Assembly (NCBI GenBank): GCA_028583405.1
Contig: CM053256.1
Location: 13,195,087-13,259,086, forward strand
Source of the DNA: Pogonophryne albipinna
Lineage: Eukaryota; Chordata; Actinopteri; Perciformes; Artedidraconidae
Direction of reading: 5' to 3'
DNA length: 64,000 bases
The translations under genes were made by a program, and so were the position numbers. Position 1 is the first letter of the stretch, and the number at the start of each line of letters is the position of its first letter. Below, piece by piece: positions 36,402 to 49,783 of this stretch. Under the pieces are notes generated by a model. It saw nothing but the letters and a program-made list of their open reading frames with translations. It was not told the DNA's origin and did no database searches.

Positions 36402-37213
36402 GAGTGCTGGTCTCTAGAAGGACCACCGACAGCCAGTGGACGGAATTCAGTCCAGGGGAGGACACCACGATACCACTGACAACTAAACCAGGGCGCCCTA
36501 CATAATACAAAGGTAAGCAGATACCTGTTGATTACCAAAATCTGTGATTGGCTATACTACAACATTTTAGAGTTGTCAGCGACGTTCTCAGTGTTCTTAG
36601 TCAAGGTAAATCAATCAATCAATCAATGTTTATTTATATAGCCCAATATCACAAATGTTACATTTGTCTCAGTGGACTTCACAGTTTGTACAAAATATCA
36701 GTATGACAATACGACACCCTCTGTCCTTAGACCCTCACATCGTACAAGGAAAAACTTCCGAAGAAAACCCACAGTTTTAAAGGGAAAAATGGGAGAAACC
36801 TCAGGGAGAGCAACAGAGGAGGGATCCCTCTCCCAGGACGGACAGACGTGCAATAGATGCCGTGTGTAAATTGAAAAGATAATACATTTGCAACATAGGT
36901 AGTCCAAATGTTTGGAAATGCATGTGTGTATAATAGGAAGATGAATCCACGAGGATATCCATCCAGGACCTATGATCCAGGACCACAGCCACGACTCAAG
37001 ATCCAGGGCTCACGATGCAGGAAACAGGACCGCAGGATCATCCATGACTCCGGATCCCAGCGTATATAGACACCAAAAAGAAAGAAATTTGGGGAAGCTG
37101 GGTTAATCGGAACATGAGAGTACACAGGTATAGACAGAGAGAAGGAAGAAGGAAGATGTCCCCCGACAAACTAAGCCTATATCAGCAAAACTAGGGGCTG
37201 AATCTAATCAGCC

Positions 37214-40208
37214 CTAACTATAAGCTTTATCAAAAAGGAAGGTCTTAAGCGCACTCTTAAAAACGGATAGGGTGTCTGCCACCCGAACACAAACTGGAAG
37301 CTGATTCCACAAATGTGGAGCTTGATAAGAAAAGGCTCTGGCTCCCATTGTACTTTTAGAGACTCTAGGAACAACCAACAACCCTGCATTCTTGGAACGC
37401 AATGCCCTAGTAGGACAGTAGGGTATAATGAGTTATTTAAGGTAAGATGGCGCCGGCCCATTAAGGGCTTTGTAGGCGAGAAGAAGAATTTTAAATTCTA
37501 TCCTGTGTTCTATAGGGAGCCAGTGTAAGGCAGCCAGAACAGGAGTAATGTGGTCCCTTTTCCTAACTCTGGTTAGTACACGAGCTGCAGCATTTTGAAT
37601 CAGCTGAAGCGACTTGACTGACTTCTTGGTACACCCTGATAATAAAGAGTTACAATAATCCAGCCTTGAAGTAACAAATGCATGGACTAGTTTCTCTGCA
37701 TCGTTTTGAGGCAAGATATGCCTGATTTTTGCAATGTTACGTAGATGGAAGTAGGCGGTCCTTGAAATTGATTTTATGTGGGCGTTAAAGGATAAATCCT
37801 GATCAAATATAACACCAAGATTCCTTACAGTCTCACTGGAGGCCAAATTAATGCCATCCATAGTTAGTATATCTTTAGATAATTTGTTTCGTAGATTCTT
37901 CGGGCCAAGTACAATAACTTCAGTTTTGGTCGTGTTTAACATCAAAAAGTTTAAGGTCATCCACGTTTTTAAGTCCTTGAGGCAGTCTTGAATTTTATTT
38001 AGATGATTAATTTCATCAGGCTTGATTGATAAATATAGTTGAGTATCATCCGCATAACAATGAAAATTTACAGAATGATTCCTTATAATATTGCCTAACG
38101 GAAGCATATATAATGTGAACAAAATAGGTCCGAGCACTGAGCCCTGTGGCACTCCATGGCTAACTTTGGTTTGCGTGGAAGATTCATCATTGACACGTAC
38201 AAACTGAGAGCGTTCAGATAGATAGGACCTAAACCAGCCTAAAGCAGTTCCCTGTATGCCAACTAAGTGCTCTAGTCTTTGCAATAAGATATCATGATCG
38301 ATAGTATCAAATGCAGCACTGAGATCGAGCAAAACAAGAATAGAGACAAGTCCCTTGTCAGAGGCTATTAGAATGTCATTTGTGACTTTAACCAGAGCTG
38401 TCTCTGTGCTATGATGTGTTCTAAAGCCAGACTGAAAATCTTCAAATAAATCATTGTTTTTTAAGTAATCACACAACTGTTTTGCGACTGCTTTCTCAAG
38501 AATTTTTGAGAGGAACGGAAGATTAGAAATAGGTCTATAATTGGCTAAAACCTCTGGATCGAGGTTGTGCTTTTTAAGAAGTGGTTTTATCACTGCTACT
38601 TTGAATGATTGTGGAACATAGCCTGATAATAAAGACATATTCATAATATTTAATAAAGAAGTGCTAATTAATGGAAAAACTTCCTTCAACAACTTAGTTG
38701 GAATTGGGTCTAACATACACGTTGATGGTTTAGAAGAGAGAATCATTGAATTTAATTGTTCAAGGTTTATGGCTGAAAAGCATTCTAGTTTACTATCCAG
38801 TGTAATACCAGAACTCACGCTTCCGGGAGCCGTTGATAACACTATACTGGTCAAAGGCAAGAGGTCATTAATTTTGTTTCTAAGAGTAACAATTTTATCG
38901 TTAAAAAAGCACATAAAATCATTACTACTGAGTGCTATGGGAATAGAAGGCTCAATCGAGCTATGGCTCTCTGTCAGCCTGGCTACAGTGCTGAAAATAA
39001 ATCTTGCATTATTCTTATTCTCATCTATTAATGAAGAGTAGTAGGCTGCTCTCGCTTTACGCAGTGCTTTCTTATATTCATTGAGAGTAATATGCCAAAT
39101 TAAACAAGATTCTTCAAGTTTAGTGGAACGCCATATCCTTTCAAGTTGTCTCGACTTTTGCTTTATTTTGCGGGTTTCGGCATTATTCCATGGAGCTAAT
39201 CTATGTTGTTTTATTTTCTTCTTTTTCAAAGGAGTAACAGAGTCTAATTTTATTCGCAGCGCATCTGTAGCACTATCAACAACATGATCAATTTGGGGTG
39301 GTGTACATTTTGTATAAGTTTCCTCCCCTACATGCAGACATGCTATCGAGTTAAGTATTGGTGGAATCTCTTGCTTAAATTTGGCTATAGCACTAACAGA
39401 TAGGTTTCTGCTGCAGGAGCTTTTGACTAATGCTTTGTAGTCTAGTAACAGGACTTCAAAAGTTACTAAGAAATGGTCGGATAAAGCAGGATTATGCGGT
39501 TCGACTAATAGTTGCTCAATTTCAATACCATAAGTCAGAACAAGGTCGAGAGTGTGATTATAGCAGTGGGTTGGTTTATTTACACTCTGACAAAAACCAA
39601 CAGAATCTAATATAGAGTTAAATGCAACAGTAAGGCTATTTTTATCATCGTCAACATGAATATTACAGTCACCTACGATAATTACTTTATCTGTTTTAAG
39701 TACCAAAGTTGATAAAAACTCAAGAGAATTCTGATAAGAATTCTGAATAAGGACCTGGTGCACGGTACACTGTAACAAATAAGATTGGCTGCAAAGTTTT
39801 CCAGGTCGGATGCGTAAGACTAAAAACGAGACTTTCAAAGGAGGTATAATTTAATTTTGGTTTAGTATTGATAAGTAAACTTGAGTCAAAGATTGCTGCA
39901 ACTCCACCTCCTCGGCCCACGCCTCGGGCAATATGAGTATTGATATGGCTGGGTGGAGTGGCCTCATTTATGTTGACATATTCTTCATGTCTCAACCAAG
40001 TTTCAGTGAGACAGCATATATCAATATTATAATCTGATATTAAATCATTTACCAATATTGCTTTAGATGCTAGAGATCTTATGTTTAAGAGACCACATTT
40101 AATATTCCTGTTTTGTTGCACTGTAGTAGTTGTTACATTTACTTTTATTAGGTTATTATGTATGACACCTCTATTAGGTTTTACCTTAAATTGTCCTTGG
40201 GCAGACAC
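37214..40208 (-). pseudogene. LINE copy 2 ORF2 (frameshifted, nonsense)
   Basis: Endonuclease and reverse transcriptase motifs as in copy 1 ([10 protein letters not shown] with Phe to Cys, [26 protein letters not shown]). The frame is split: 40208-39720 holds the N-terminal endonuclease, and a 1-base insertion near 39722 moves the rest to frame 39838-37433. There a Glu codon has become TAA (37433-37435); the remaining C-terminus stays readable at 37402-37214. The product would be inactive. Confidence 0.88.
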
Positions 40209-40326
40209 ACACCGCTAATATTGGGTATTTTATTGGGTTCGGGATTCCTATGGATGACTGCCTAGGAGAGAACGCAGAGAAGCGTGTAAGACTGCGACTC
40301 CGCCTCCTGGTCTCAACTCCAGTTTG

Positions 40327-42040
40327 TCATGGATTAAGTCCACAAAGCCCTGAAATGTTTGCTGAAATGAGATTTGCACCTTCCAAAGTAGGATGAATGC
40401 CGTCTCTCTTAATCAGACCAGGTTTTCCCCAGAAGGCTGTCCAATTATTTACGAAGCCCACATTGTTTGCTGGGCACCACCAAGACAACCAGCGCTGAAA
40501 TGATGACATGCGGCTATACATGTCATCATTGATCAGATTGGGGAGGGGACCAGAGAAGATTACGGTGTCCGACATTGTTTTAGCATAACTACACACCGAC
40601 TCCACATTAAGTTTGGTGCATTCTGATTGGCGTAAACGAACATCATTACCACCGACGTGAATAACAATCCTACTGTATTTACGTTTATTTTTAGCCAGCA
40701 GTTTAAGATGCGCCTCAACGTCGCCCGCTCTGGCCCCCGGAATGCGTGTGACTGTGGAGGCTTCGGTCTCTAAATTCACGTGTCTCATAATAGAGCTACC
40801 AATAACCAGAGTTGGCTTCTCAGCGGGTGTCTCGCTGAGTGGGGAATATCTGTTAGATACGTGAACGGGTTGGTGGGGACCTGCGGGTTTCGCGTTATGC
40901 CCCTTCTGAACAGTCACCCAGTCTCCCTGCTGCTCGGGAGTTGCTGGGGGACGGCTAATAGGAGCTACCTTTTGCCGGTCCGCACCGGCTAACATGGAAT
41001 GCAAGGAATCTGGGTGTGACCCTAGATAACAACCTGTCCTTCACTGCAAACATCGCTGCTACAACCCGTTGCTGCAGATACACGCTTTACAACATCAGGA
41101 AGATACGTCCCCAGCTGACCCAGAAAGCCACGCAGGTTCTGGTCCAGGCTCTCGTCACCTCACGCCTAGACTACTGCAACTCCCTCCTGGCTGGTCTACC
41201 TGCATGTGCCATCCGACCTCTGCAGCTCATCCAGAATGCAGCGGCTCGTCTGGTCTTCAACCTTCCTAAATTTCCCCACACCACTCCGCTCCTCCGCTCC
41301 CTTCACTGGCTTCCGGTAACTGCTAGAATCCACTTCAAGACAATGGTACTTGCGTACCATGCTGCAAATGGATCTGGCCCTTCCTACATCCAGGACATGG
41401 TTAACCTGTACACCCCAGCGCGGGCACTACGCTCTGCATCAGCCAAACGACTCGCTGCACCCTCGCTGCGAGGGGGACCCAAGTTCCCATCAGCAAAAAC
41501 ACGTGGGTTTGCTATCCTGGCTCCAAAATGGTGGAATGAGCTCCCCATTGACATCAGGACAGCAGAAAGCTTACACACCTTCCGGCGCAGACTGAAAACT
41601 CATCTCTTTCGACTCCACTTCGAGCGATAGAATTACTAACAATGAACTGCTAACAGAGCACTTATATACTAATAAAGGACTGGCTTATCTATAGCCAGTT
41701 GAGTAGCACTTGAAATGTTTGGCTCTATGAAACCTGATGTACTTATATGATTCTGTTTTCTTCAAGGTTGTGTCTTCCTGGTCAATTGTACTTATTGTAA
41801 GTCGCTTTGGATAAAAGCGTCAGCTAAATGCAATGTAATGTAATGTAACATGGGCTTTACTGTAGCTGTGTTACTTTCTAAGATGCGGAGCCGGGCTTCT
41901 ATGGCTATGATTCCCGCCTCCAACCTAACAACTATACTACATTTAACACATGTATCGGTACCAGTAAAGGAGGTAGGGAAGTAACCAAACATGAGACAGG
42001 AAGAGCAGGAAATAACACCCGAGGGTGGGGAAAGAGCCAT
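40327..42040 (-). pseudogene. LINE copy 2 ORF1 interrupted by an L2 element
   Basis: The ORF1 start (42040) reads MALSPPSGVISCSSCLMFGY, with the CxxC pair, down to about 41846. The protein resumes at 40997 with LAGADRQK and continues through the SGNH blocks (VIGSSIMRHV, VIHVGGNDV, DGIHPT) to the TGA at 40327-40329. The TGA followed by C is conserved with copy 1. Confidence 0.9.
40998..41845 (+). mobile_element. 5'-truncated L2-type LINE inserted in LINE copy 2
   Basis: An 848-bp insertion flanked by the direct repeat TAACATGG (40990-40997 and 41846-41853). It holds an open frame at 41016-41630, the C-terminal end of an L2 reverse-transcriptase protein ([42 protein letters not shown]). The 3' untranslated region ends in ATGTA/TGTAA units. 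The host LINE reads straight through when the insert is skipped, which dates this insertion after copy 2. Confidence 0.92.
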
Positions 42041-42323
42041 GGCTAGCTATCAAGCTAAAGTAGCTACCGTTAGCAAACCCGAAAAGAGTGTAGGCAACTG
42101 TGGAGTTACAGTCGCTGAGAGAAGGAGAGTTGTGAGTGCTTAAGCTGTAGTAACGTGTGATTACAACGTCAGGCAGTTGCCGTGATCAAGAGTTTTAAAA
42201 CGATCGATTAAGTTAAGATAATAAGCTATCAGCAACAGAACAGGCACACGGGATACCCGGAGATGACAATGACAACAACAACAACCGGAAGTTTCAACAT
42301 GCTTACCGCAATAGTGGTCCGTG

Positions 42324-45300
42324 AAAATACACCATTGTAAAAAATACAATACATATTTTAGTTAAGTAAGAAAGTGCTTAGAGTCAGGTAGAGCAGTCCT
42401 GTACCTAAGGCACCAAGAGAGTTATAAGTGTTTGTAAGAGTCGGGTAGTGCATTCCCATACCTTAACTCACTAAAGAAAGTAAAGTGAACCAGCGAGGTC
42501 CCCGTGAGGTAGTCTAGTCCTGCACGGCTGACTCGCTGGGGAAATTCTGTAGACTATAGGCTAATAAAAAGCTGAAGTCGATTTATATGTGCATTCCAAG
42601 AGGAGAAACGCGACCTTCAAAAGCCATTTGAAATGACTGGATCTCGCTATCTCTTGTTCTGTTGGGTTAAATCTACAAGGCTAAAAGTGACGATAAAGAG
42701 ATTCTGTAGACTTGGGTTTCGACTCCTTGCTAAAAACAACATCGCGTAAGGGGGTGTTGAAGCGTTTTTGAGAAGTCTCTCCATCTGTTGAAATATACAT
42801 CGCACTATAAAGGCCGGATAGACTGTACGGGGAATATAACAAGCTGTGAATATATATATATATATATAATAGAATAAGTGAACATTAATCAACCTTAGTC
42901 AGATAAAGAAATACGAAGTAATAAATAGTGAGAAAAGTGAACACAAAATAACCTTAGTTATAATATATAACAGAGAAGAGTCAGAAAAAGAAACGAAGTT
43001 GAAGCATAAGCTTGTTGCTCTCAGGAGACCAGTTTTGCATTCTTCCTCAGTGAAGTGAAGCTCATTTCTGGTCAGGTGCTGCCATCTAGGGGCTAACAAC
43101 ACAAACAACACAAACACAGACTGATGGTAAATTAAGGTTTGGCTTCATATGCTGGACATATGGTATAGTATTTTAGTCAGAACTAGAATCACTGTGTTCG
43201 AATTTAGAACTATTACATTTAACACATATTTGTATGTTTAAAGCATTACACAGAAATAATTTTGATCAGAAGTAAAAACGGATTAGTAATTAATCCATAA
43301 TAATTTAAAGAATCTTTAGAGTGTAAACAGATCAACCAATTTGCAGGTCTGGATTATGGACAGGGCATTTAGATAATACGAATAAGTGTTCACTATAAAG
43401 TGATAATATTAATAATTATAATAGAAAGAAAACATAGGCCTACTCTTGAGTCAATGTGCATTGTTGTGATCTGTTAGTATGCTCTATGCTGGTTTTACTG
43501 TTGTTTTAAGTAACAGTGGGATTTAAAATATTGGAGAATATGTGGGGATTTTCTTCTTGTGTGAAATATATGGAGCTTGAAATATGTGAGTATTTAATTT
43601 ATAGGAGAAAATGGTTTACTGAAAGAGTTGTTTTGAGTAAATATGTTACAAATGGTTGAAATAATTTTTGTAAGGACTTCTGTAATATCATTAGGAGACA
43701 TTCATTTTGGCATTTAACAACCAAGAAAGATAGTATGATTAGAAAAAGACAGAGTGGAAAGGGTTGGATTTATTTAACCTCTGTGTTAGAATTTCAATAG
43801 GTAATGCGTCCCGAGACCTGGACTCTCTCTCTCTGCCTGTCAGACGGCTAAGACCCCGATCCGCCTGAGCATACAAAGACCTATCCCAAGCAGGAGACTG
43901 CTCCTTCTCAATAGACCAGACAGAGAACCAGAGCTGAACCAACAAGAACAACAAGAACTGCATCCAGAACAATCTCCACCTGTGGCAGCCAGAACCAAAG
44001 CTCCATAAAGCAGCAGAGAGACTGTAAAGGAGGAGATGAAATGCAAAGCAGTACAAGAACAGTGGCATGATGGGGGCTGCAGATGTAACTGGGCAGATGG
44101 CTGCCTCAAAGAGTTACAGTGGATGGATTCAAGAGCTGAAGGACAAAGGGGGAGAAGCCAGAATCAGAGGAGTTGGTCGAGCAGAATGTGAGGAGGCCGG
44201 GTTCACGGCTCGAGATAAACCAGAGGAGACGGGAAGGGAATCAATCGGAATGAGTGAGTTTGCACATAAACACACTTATTCACAAACGCGCATAAAAATA
44301 ACCAAATTTAAAGAAATTGAATTGACTTGATAAATAAGTAAAGATAAAAAGTTGTATTACCCATGAATTAATCAATTGGTAAATAAAAAATAGCAGTAAA
44401 GAGGAAACTATTAAAGTAAAATGAGAAAATAATCCTAAACACACTGAGGGTACTGTGGGATAAAGGGGGAGACATGATGGAAATATTCACTAGACTTTAA
44501 GTAGTGGGTGTTTGGGAGTTAGGAGTACAGAGTAGAACAGATTCTTCAATCTTTTCATCATGTTTACAAATTATTCTTTTAGAGTTTTTATTCATGTGTG
44601 AATTTGGTAGTGTTTTAATTTGTTACAGTATTGATCAGTTCAAAGGGAGAGTTTTAGTAACCACTCTATAAGATCAGACAAATATTTATTTATATAGGCC
44701 ATGTTGAAGGGAAAGCTAGTTCTAAACAAAATATAGTATTTCAATATGAGGTATTGGTTTCACCATTGTGGCATATATTACTACAGGAGAACTTTTTATG
44801 GGGAAATAACTGTTGTTTGTCGTCCAAAATGTAGAGTTTAAAATAAAATTAAAATTAAAAACAGCTAATTTAATTTTGAAAAAGCAATATAATTTGGAGT
44901 AAACAAATGTGGGGCCTTGGATCACCCATTGTAAAGGTGCATATTATTGACAACCAATAAGGAGAAGGGGTCACTCAACCCACCCTGAAGTGGTTTTTCT
45001 TACTTGCAGCTTCACAGGAAGCGCACGGCACCAGATTATGAGTTTATAAGACAAGCGTCACCACCTTCTAATGGACATCCATTTAATTAGTAATGACCTG
45101 AAATTTAGAGATGTTAAAAAGTAAAAACATACCTGCCATAAGTGATAATTGCTAAATTCAACTACAAACCATTGATGAAATTACTTCTGTTTTTAAATCC
45201 TTGATAAATGAAGGAGTGATTGTTACATGTTCGGACACCCAAGGTTCCATGCACTGTTAGGGAGGTTAAACGTTTTTCTTTAAGTGGACCAGAATTGAAG

Positions 45301-46180
45301 ATAAATGAATATGAGTTATGAAATACATAGCAGATCTTTCCAGATCCCAATAATGTTTTGACTCAAGACAATAATTATATGCACAAGTTTCTGAAATAGA
45401 TCCATTAGACAATTTAATATAGATTAGGTGTTAATAAACTGCAGTAGTAGTACTAAAAGGAAGTTACATTTTTGGCTAACACATTTCAGGAAATGTGGGA
45501 AACAGCTGTCCCAATGAAAAGTTAGAGATATCTTGAAAATTATAGTTGTAATCGTGAATGAATTAATGATGGCGCTCCATATATGACAGATTTTTGTAGA
45601 CAAAGGATACTGGCCTATGCTGAAATATCAAAGTCTCTGCAGAGCACGACACATGGCCAAAAAGACTGAGACCAAATTACCTTTGACCCTGACTGACAGT
45701 GTTACTTGAGAAAAGCACTGTCAATGACTGACTCTGGGGTGAACCTGACCAAACTTGACTTTACAACCAGACAGTGTGAGTGTATGTCTGCATGTAATCA
45801 GTGTAACTGCATGATTTAAAACAATGACTAATCAAGCATGTTTTTGGACTAACACATTATTCTGGGGCTCTGTGGGAAATGAGAGGTTTCCTAAAATTCC
45901 ACAAAATTGGAAAACCGCACATGTGACCCGTTTCTAATCTACTTGATGCTATTGTACTCCCACAGGCAGTGGTGGTTTGCAAAATGTGAAGCTCAAACTA
46001 AAAAATGAAGATTCTGTTTCTTTTAGGACTGAAGGATGGAGATAAACACTTCATTTCACTGGAGTGTTTACTGTGGGAAATAATGGATGCACATTTGTGA
46101 ATAATGTTTGGTATTTTTCTTATAATCAATTATTACCTGAAGGTTTTCTTCCCATCCAGGATTTTGTTACACATGAGTTC
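42324..46180. other. Non-coding block between LINE copy 2 and transposon copy 2; possible retroviral remnants
   Basis: Lies downstream of the tRNA-Trp primer site if LINE copy 2 is removed, so it may be the decayed interior of that retrovirus. Only weak frames occur: a Q/P/E-rich stretch at about 43805-44030 and a frame at 44067-44330 starting MMGAADVTGQ; neither has recognisable domains. A short AT dinucleotide run is at 42846-42868. Confidence 0.35.
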
Positions 46181-49100
46181 CAACCCTGTCTCCTAAAAAT
46201 TACGTTCCCACAGAACTAAACTGCATTCTCAATTACGTTTAGTCAGAAACGTATTTTCTCCCACGTTACGTTCGTTATGAACGTATCTCAAATACGTTTA
46301 TTTTCTACATATCTTCTTCTAGAAACATATTTTCTCCCACGTTACGTTTCTTATGAACGTATCTTAAATACGTTTATTTTCTACATATCTTTGCCATTTA
46401 TTGTCTTGCTTATAATAATGATAATAGTCATTTATAAATATCATTTTAGAGCACACATTTGAAATCAGTAGACGAGGCTGTAATTTCGCCAGCTGTTACT
46501 CTCATGAGCGAGGCAGAAAATAATAGTTTTAACATGCCAAAAAGCTGCTGTGTCGTTTATTGCACCTCAAACATTAAAACAAATCCAGAGTTACGTGTTT
46601 CTGTACTTCCTCTAAGAAGAAAGGACAGTAACAGAAGATCTCTGTGGCTTCAGGCTTGATCGCCGTTCAAATGACAGCGTTGGTTTCCCCAAAAGTGGGC
46701 CGGGCTGTAAAGTGACGTAGATTTTACTCTCATCTATTATTCAAAACCATTCTATTTATTCTAACGTAAATTACATGCCAGTGTTTTATCTTTTTATTTA
46801 TTTGTTTTATTTTAAATCGTATAATGTCGGACTTTTTTTTCCGTCTGTGAGGAAAAGAAATGGGGCTTAGAGCCTCAAAATACTGAAATCTGTATTTTTT
46901 TAAATCTTTTTTTCCTTCTAATTTGTTATTATTTTCTAAATAACACACTGTTATTTACTCAACAATAACACACAATTATCCTTGTTTTTATTTATTCGTT
47001 TAATTCTATAATCTTGGGCTTTTTAGCCGTAAATAAAGTCACCGGAAACAGACGTATAGGCCTATAAGGGACATTTCGAGCGATACACACCACTAACCCC
47101 ACAAACCCACTGAACAGATTACCCAAGATCCTCAGCTTGAAGCTCGTTGATTGGATGTTTTAGCCGCAATGCACGCTGGGATATGGTGTTAATAAGATAT
47201 GATATCCGAAAACGAAAAATAAAATAATACTTTATTCCGAGTGTTCTTGCTTTTCTCTTTGGAAGTCATCACATAACGGCATTGTAATACACGGTTCGGC
47301 TGCATTAAATATTACACATCTGCCGTAGTTCTTTATTTATAGAGCCCTGATGAGAAGACTTCTGGACAAACTTGAAGAACTGCATCTTGCATTTTTTTTC
47401 ACAAAATACGTCTCCTTGTAGTAGCCTATCAATAGTAATTCGGCTGACTTTTATATTTGATCCAATTAGTAGATAGGTTATATTTACACCATAACGGTGC
47501 ACAGCTGATAGAAAAGGACTTGTAGTTTTTAAAGATATTACTGATTTTCTTTGAATATAAGAATGTAAATACTGAGTTGAGAGAATAGTCAGGGGTTTTG
47601 GATGATGGGAGACACATCTATGGAATCACAATTTCAATACCTTACCATTAAATGACGGATATCCCTTTCTGTCTGTGATGTTTTACAAATCAGATATTAA
47701 TGTGTAGAAGTAAAACATGAGAAATAGTATAGCAATATCCTGTAAGATTATGTAAAAACATGAATAAAACTACACATCTTCAGATGTTATACACAAGTGT
47801 CCTACACTAATAATACAAAGTTATTATTAGTATGCTGTGTGTACCTTGTGTGCACCGCCTAGTGGTTAAAGCACGTCATTGAATTATTTTTGTTGAATAA
47901 TGTTATTTTTGTTGAATAATGTTATTTGATGAAAAAAATATTAAGAGTACATACTTTCATAGGGGGAAAGTAGAAGGTCAATGATAGAAATATAGAATAT
48001 AAAAAATCAAGAAGATACTGTAAGTGATCTCTACAATAAAACAGTTTAGTGGCGGATGTCCAAAGATATTAATTGGAGGATGTGCAAAACAGACAAACTA
48101 ATTAACCTTTATTAACACATTAAAGAATACTTTAGGTTAAGGTCTTCTTTCAAATAAGAAAAAAGCTTTGGGGGTATCTATCTACAGATAAATATTAAGC
48201 CTGACAAAGTACTTAACATCTAATATATTGCTTTCCTGCAATGTTAACTATGTTGAAGCACTTATTTTAACTGATATTATATGCATTAATTATACTCTTA
48301 TGTATGTAGATAGTATAAGAAATGTGCAGAATTCAACAGTTTAATGGTGGAGGTATACACACATATTGATAGATGTCGTAATGCACTGTTGAGGAACCTG
48401 TGACCCAAGTTTTTCATTCATTGCATAACTACAACGTAGTTGTGTATATGATATGTCAATAAACCTTAGAAAATCTTGAAATCTTGAAAGGGATGTGCAA
48501 ACATAGCAATTATATACAGTTTTTAATTAGTAGAGAAAAACGAGTAATAAATATACTTTATAGATATCTGCAGATAAATGTTTAGTCTTCTCAAGCACCA
48601 ACTATCAAATATCTCTCCTGATTGTTGGCACTTGACAATCACCTTTCCCTGAATTTTACTCAGGTGTAACTAAAGTCTGCTTTAAGGGTTGTTTATATTT
48701 CACATCGTTAATCAGAATCTGCAAAGTAACTAAAATAAATGTAGTGGAGTAAAAATACCAGGTTAACCTCTGAATTGTAGTGGAGTAGAATTACAAAGTA
48801 ACAATGAGCTGTCATGTGGGTATATATTAATGCTGCGCATTATGGATACAAGCGATTTTCACCCATTTAGTAATTACATGTTTTACATTTGTACACACCA
48901 ATGTGTTTCCTATCGCCTAAACCTCCAGGGCTGTACACAGTTTAATACTGTCAACTTCTAATTTTGGGGAAAACGAAAACTGTCTTTTAAAACTACAATT
49001 CCCAGTAGAGACGTGCCATAGAGAGCATGTTGCGAAACACAATAGCCAGCATGTGTAGTTTTCGGGGGGCATTCAAATCCAGTTTTGAATAGTCTGCCGT

Positions 49101-49783
49101 GGTTTCGTTCCATTTCAAAGAGCTTGACGCTGGGCGTAACCTTGGCGCACTGCCACTCCAACATCCAATCCCAGAGTTTGAAGATTAATCACGGGGTTTG
49201 TCAACGGGACTGTAGTCCCAAACGATAGCTGGGGATTATGGGTAGTGTAGTGTCTTCGGCCATCCTAAACTGAATTTTTTTCCGGATATCATATCGCATT
49301 CACAACACCACATCTGGCGTCACAGAGCTCTTCTGTTACTGTCCTTTCTTCTTAGAGGAAGTACAGAAACACGTAACTCTGGATTTGTTTTAATGTTTGA
49401 GGTGCAATAAACGACACAGCAGCTTTTTGGCATGTTAAAACTATTATTTTCTGCCTCGCTCATGAGAGTAACAGCTGGCGAAATTACAGCCTCGCCTACT
49501 GATTTCAAATGTGTGCTCTAAAATGATATTTATAAATGACTATTATCATTATTATAAGCAAGACAATAAATGGTAAAGATATGTAGAAAATAAACGTATT
49601 TAAGATACGTTCATAAGAAACGTAACGTGGGAGAAAATATGTTTCTAGAAGATATGTAGAAAATAAACGTATTTGAGATACGTTCATAACGAACGTAACG
49701 TGGGAGAAAATACGTTTCTGGCTAAACGTAATTGAGAATGCAGTTTAGTTCTGTGGGAACGTAATTTTTAGGAGACAGGGTTG
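46181..49783 (-). mobile_element. THAP-type (P-element-like) non-autonomous transposon, copy 2
   Basis: A 3,603-bp inverted copy of 19134-22727, with terminal repeats 46181-46646 and 49321-49783. Both terminal repeats encode the THAP start: plus strand from 46534 (MPKSCCVVYCTSN) and minus strand from 49433, each open for about 36 codons to the inner edge of the repeat. No clear target duplication is visible (flanks catgagttc and aaatttgag). The interior matches copy 1 and has no transposase. Confidence 0.78.

Larger units (their letters stand above)
36611..42323 (-). mobile_element. CR1/L2-type LINE, degraded copy 2, with an L2 nested in it
   Basis: An inverted, full-length second copy of the LINE at 24303-29170. 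Its 3' tail is at 36611-36630 and its 5' end (CACGGACC) at 42323. It is nearly identical to copy 1 but broken: an L2 insertion at 40998-41845, one lost TG unit at the ORF1-ORF2 junction (about 40211), one extra base near 39722, and a nonsense codon at 37433-37435. It sits just downstream of the tRNA-Trp primer binding site. Confidence 0.9.

Noticed and set aside
43805..44330. Gag-like gene downstream of LINE copy 2
   Set aside because: The frames are short, have no zinc knuckle or capsid motif, and rest only on Q/P/E richness.
46277..46462. Frame MNVSQIRLFSTYL... present in each THAP-element end
   Set aside because: It lies across the subterminal tandem units and is repeated only because the terminal repeats are; no known protein features.
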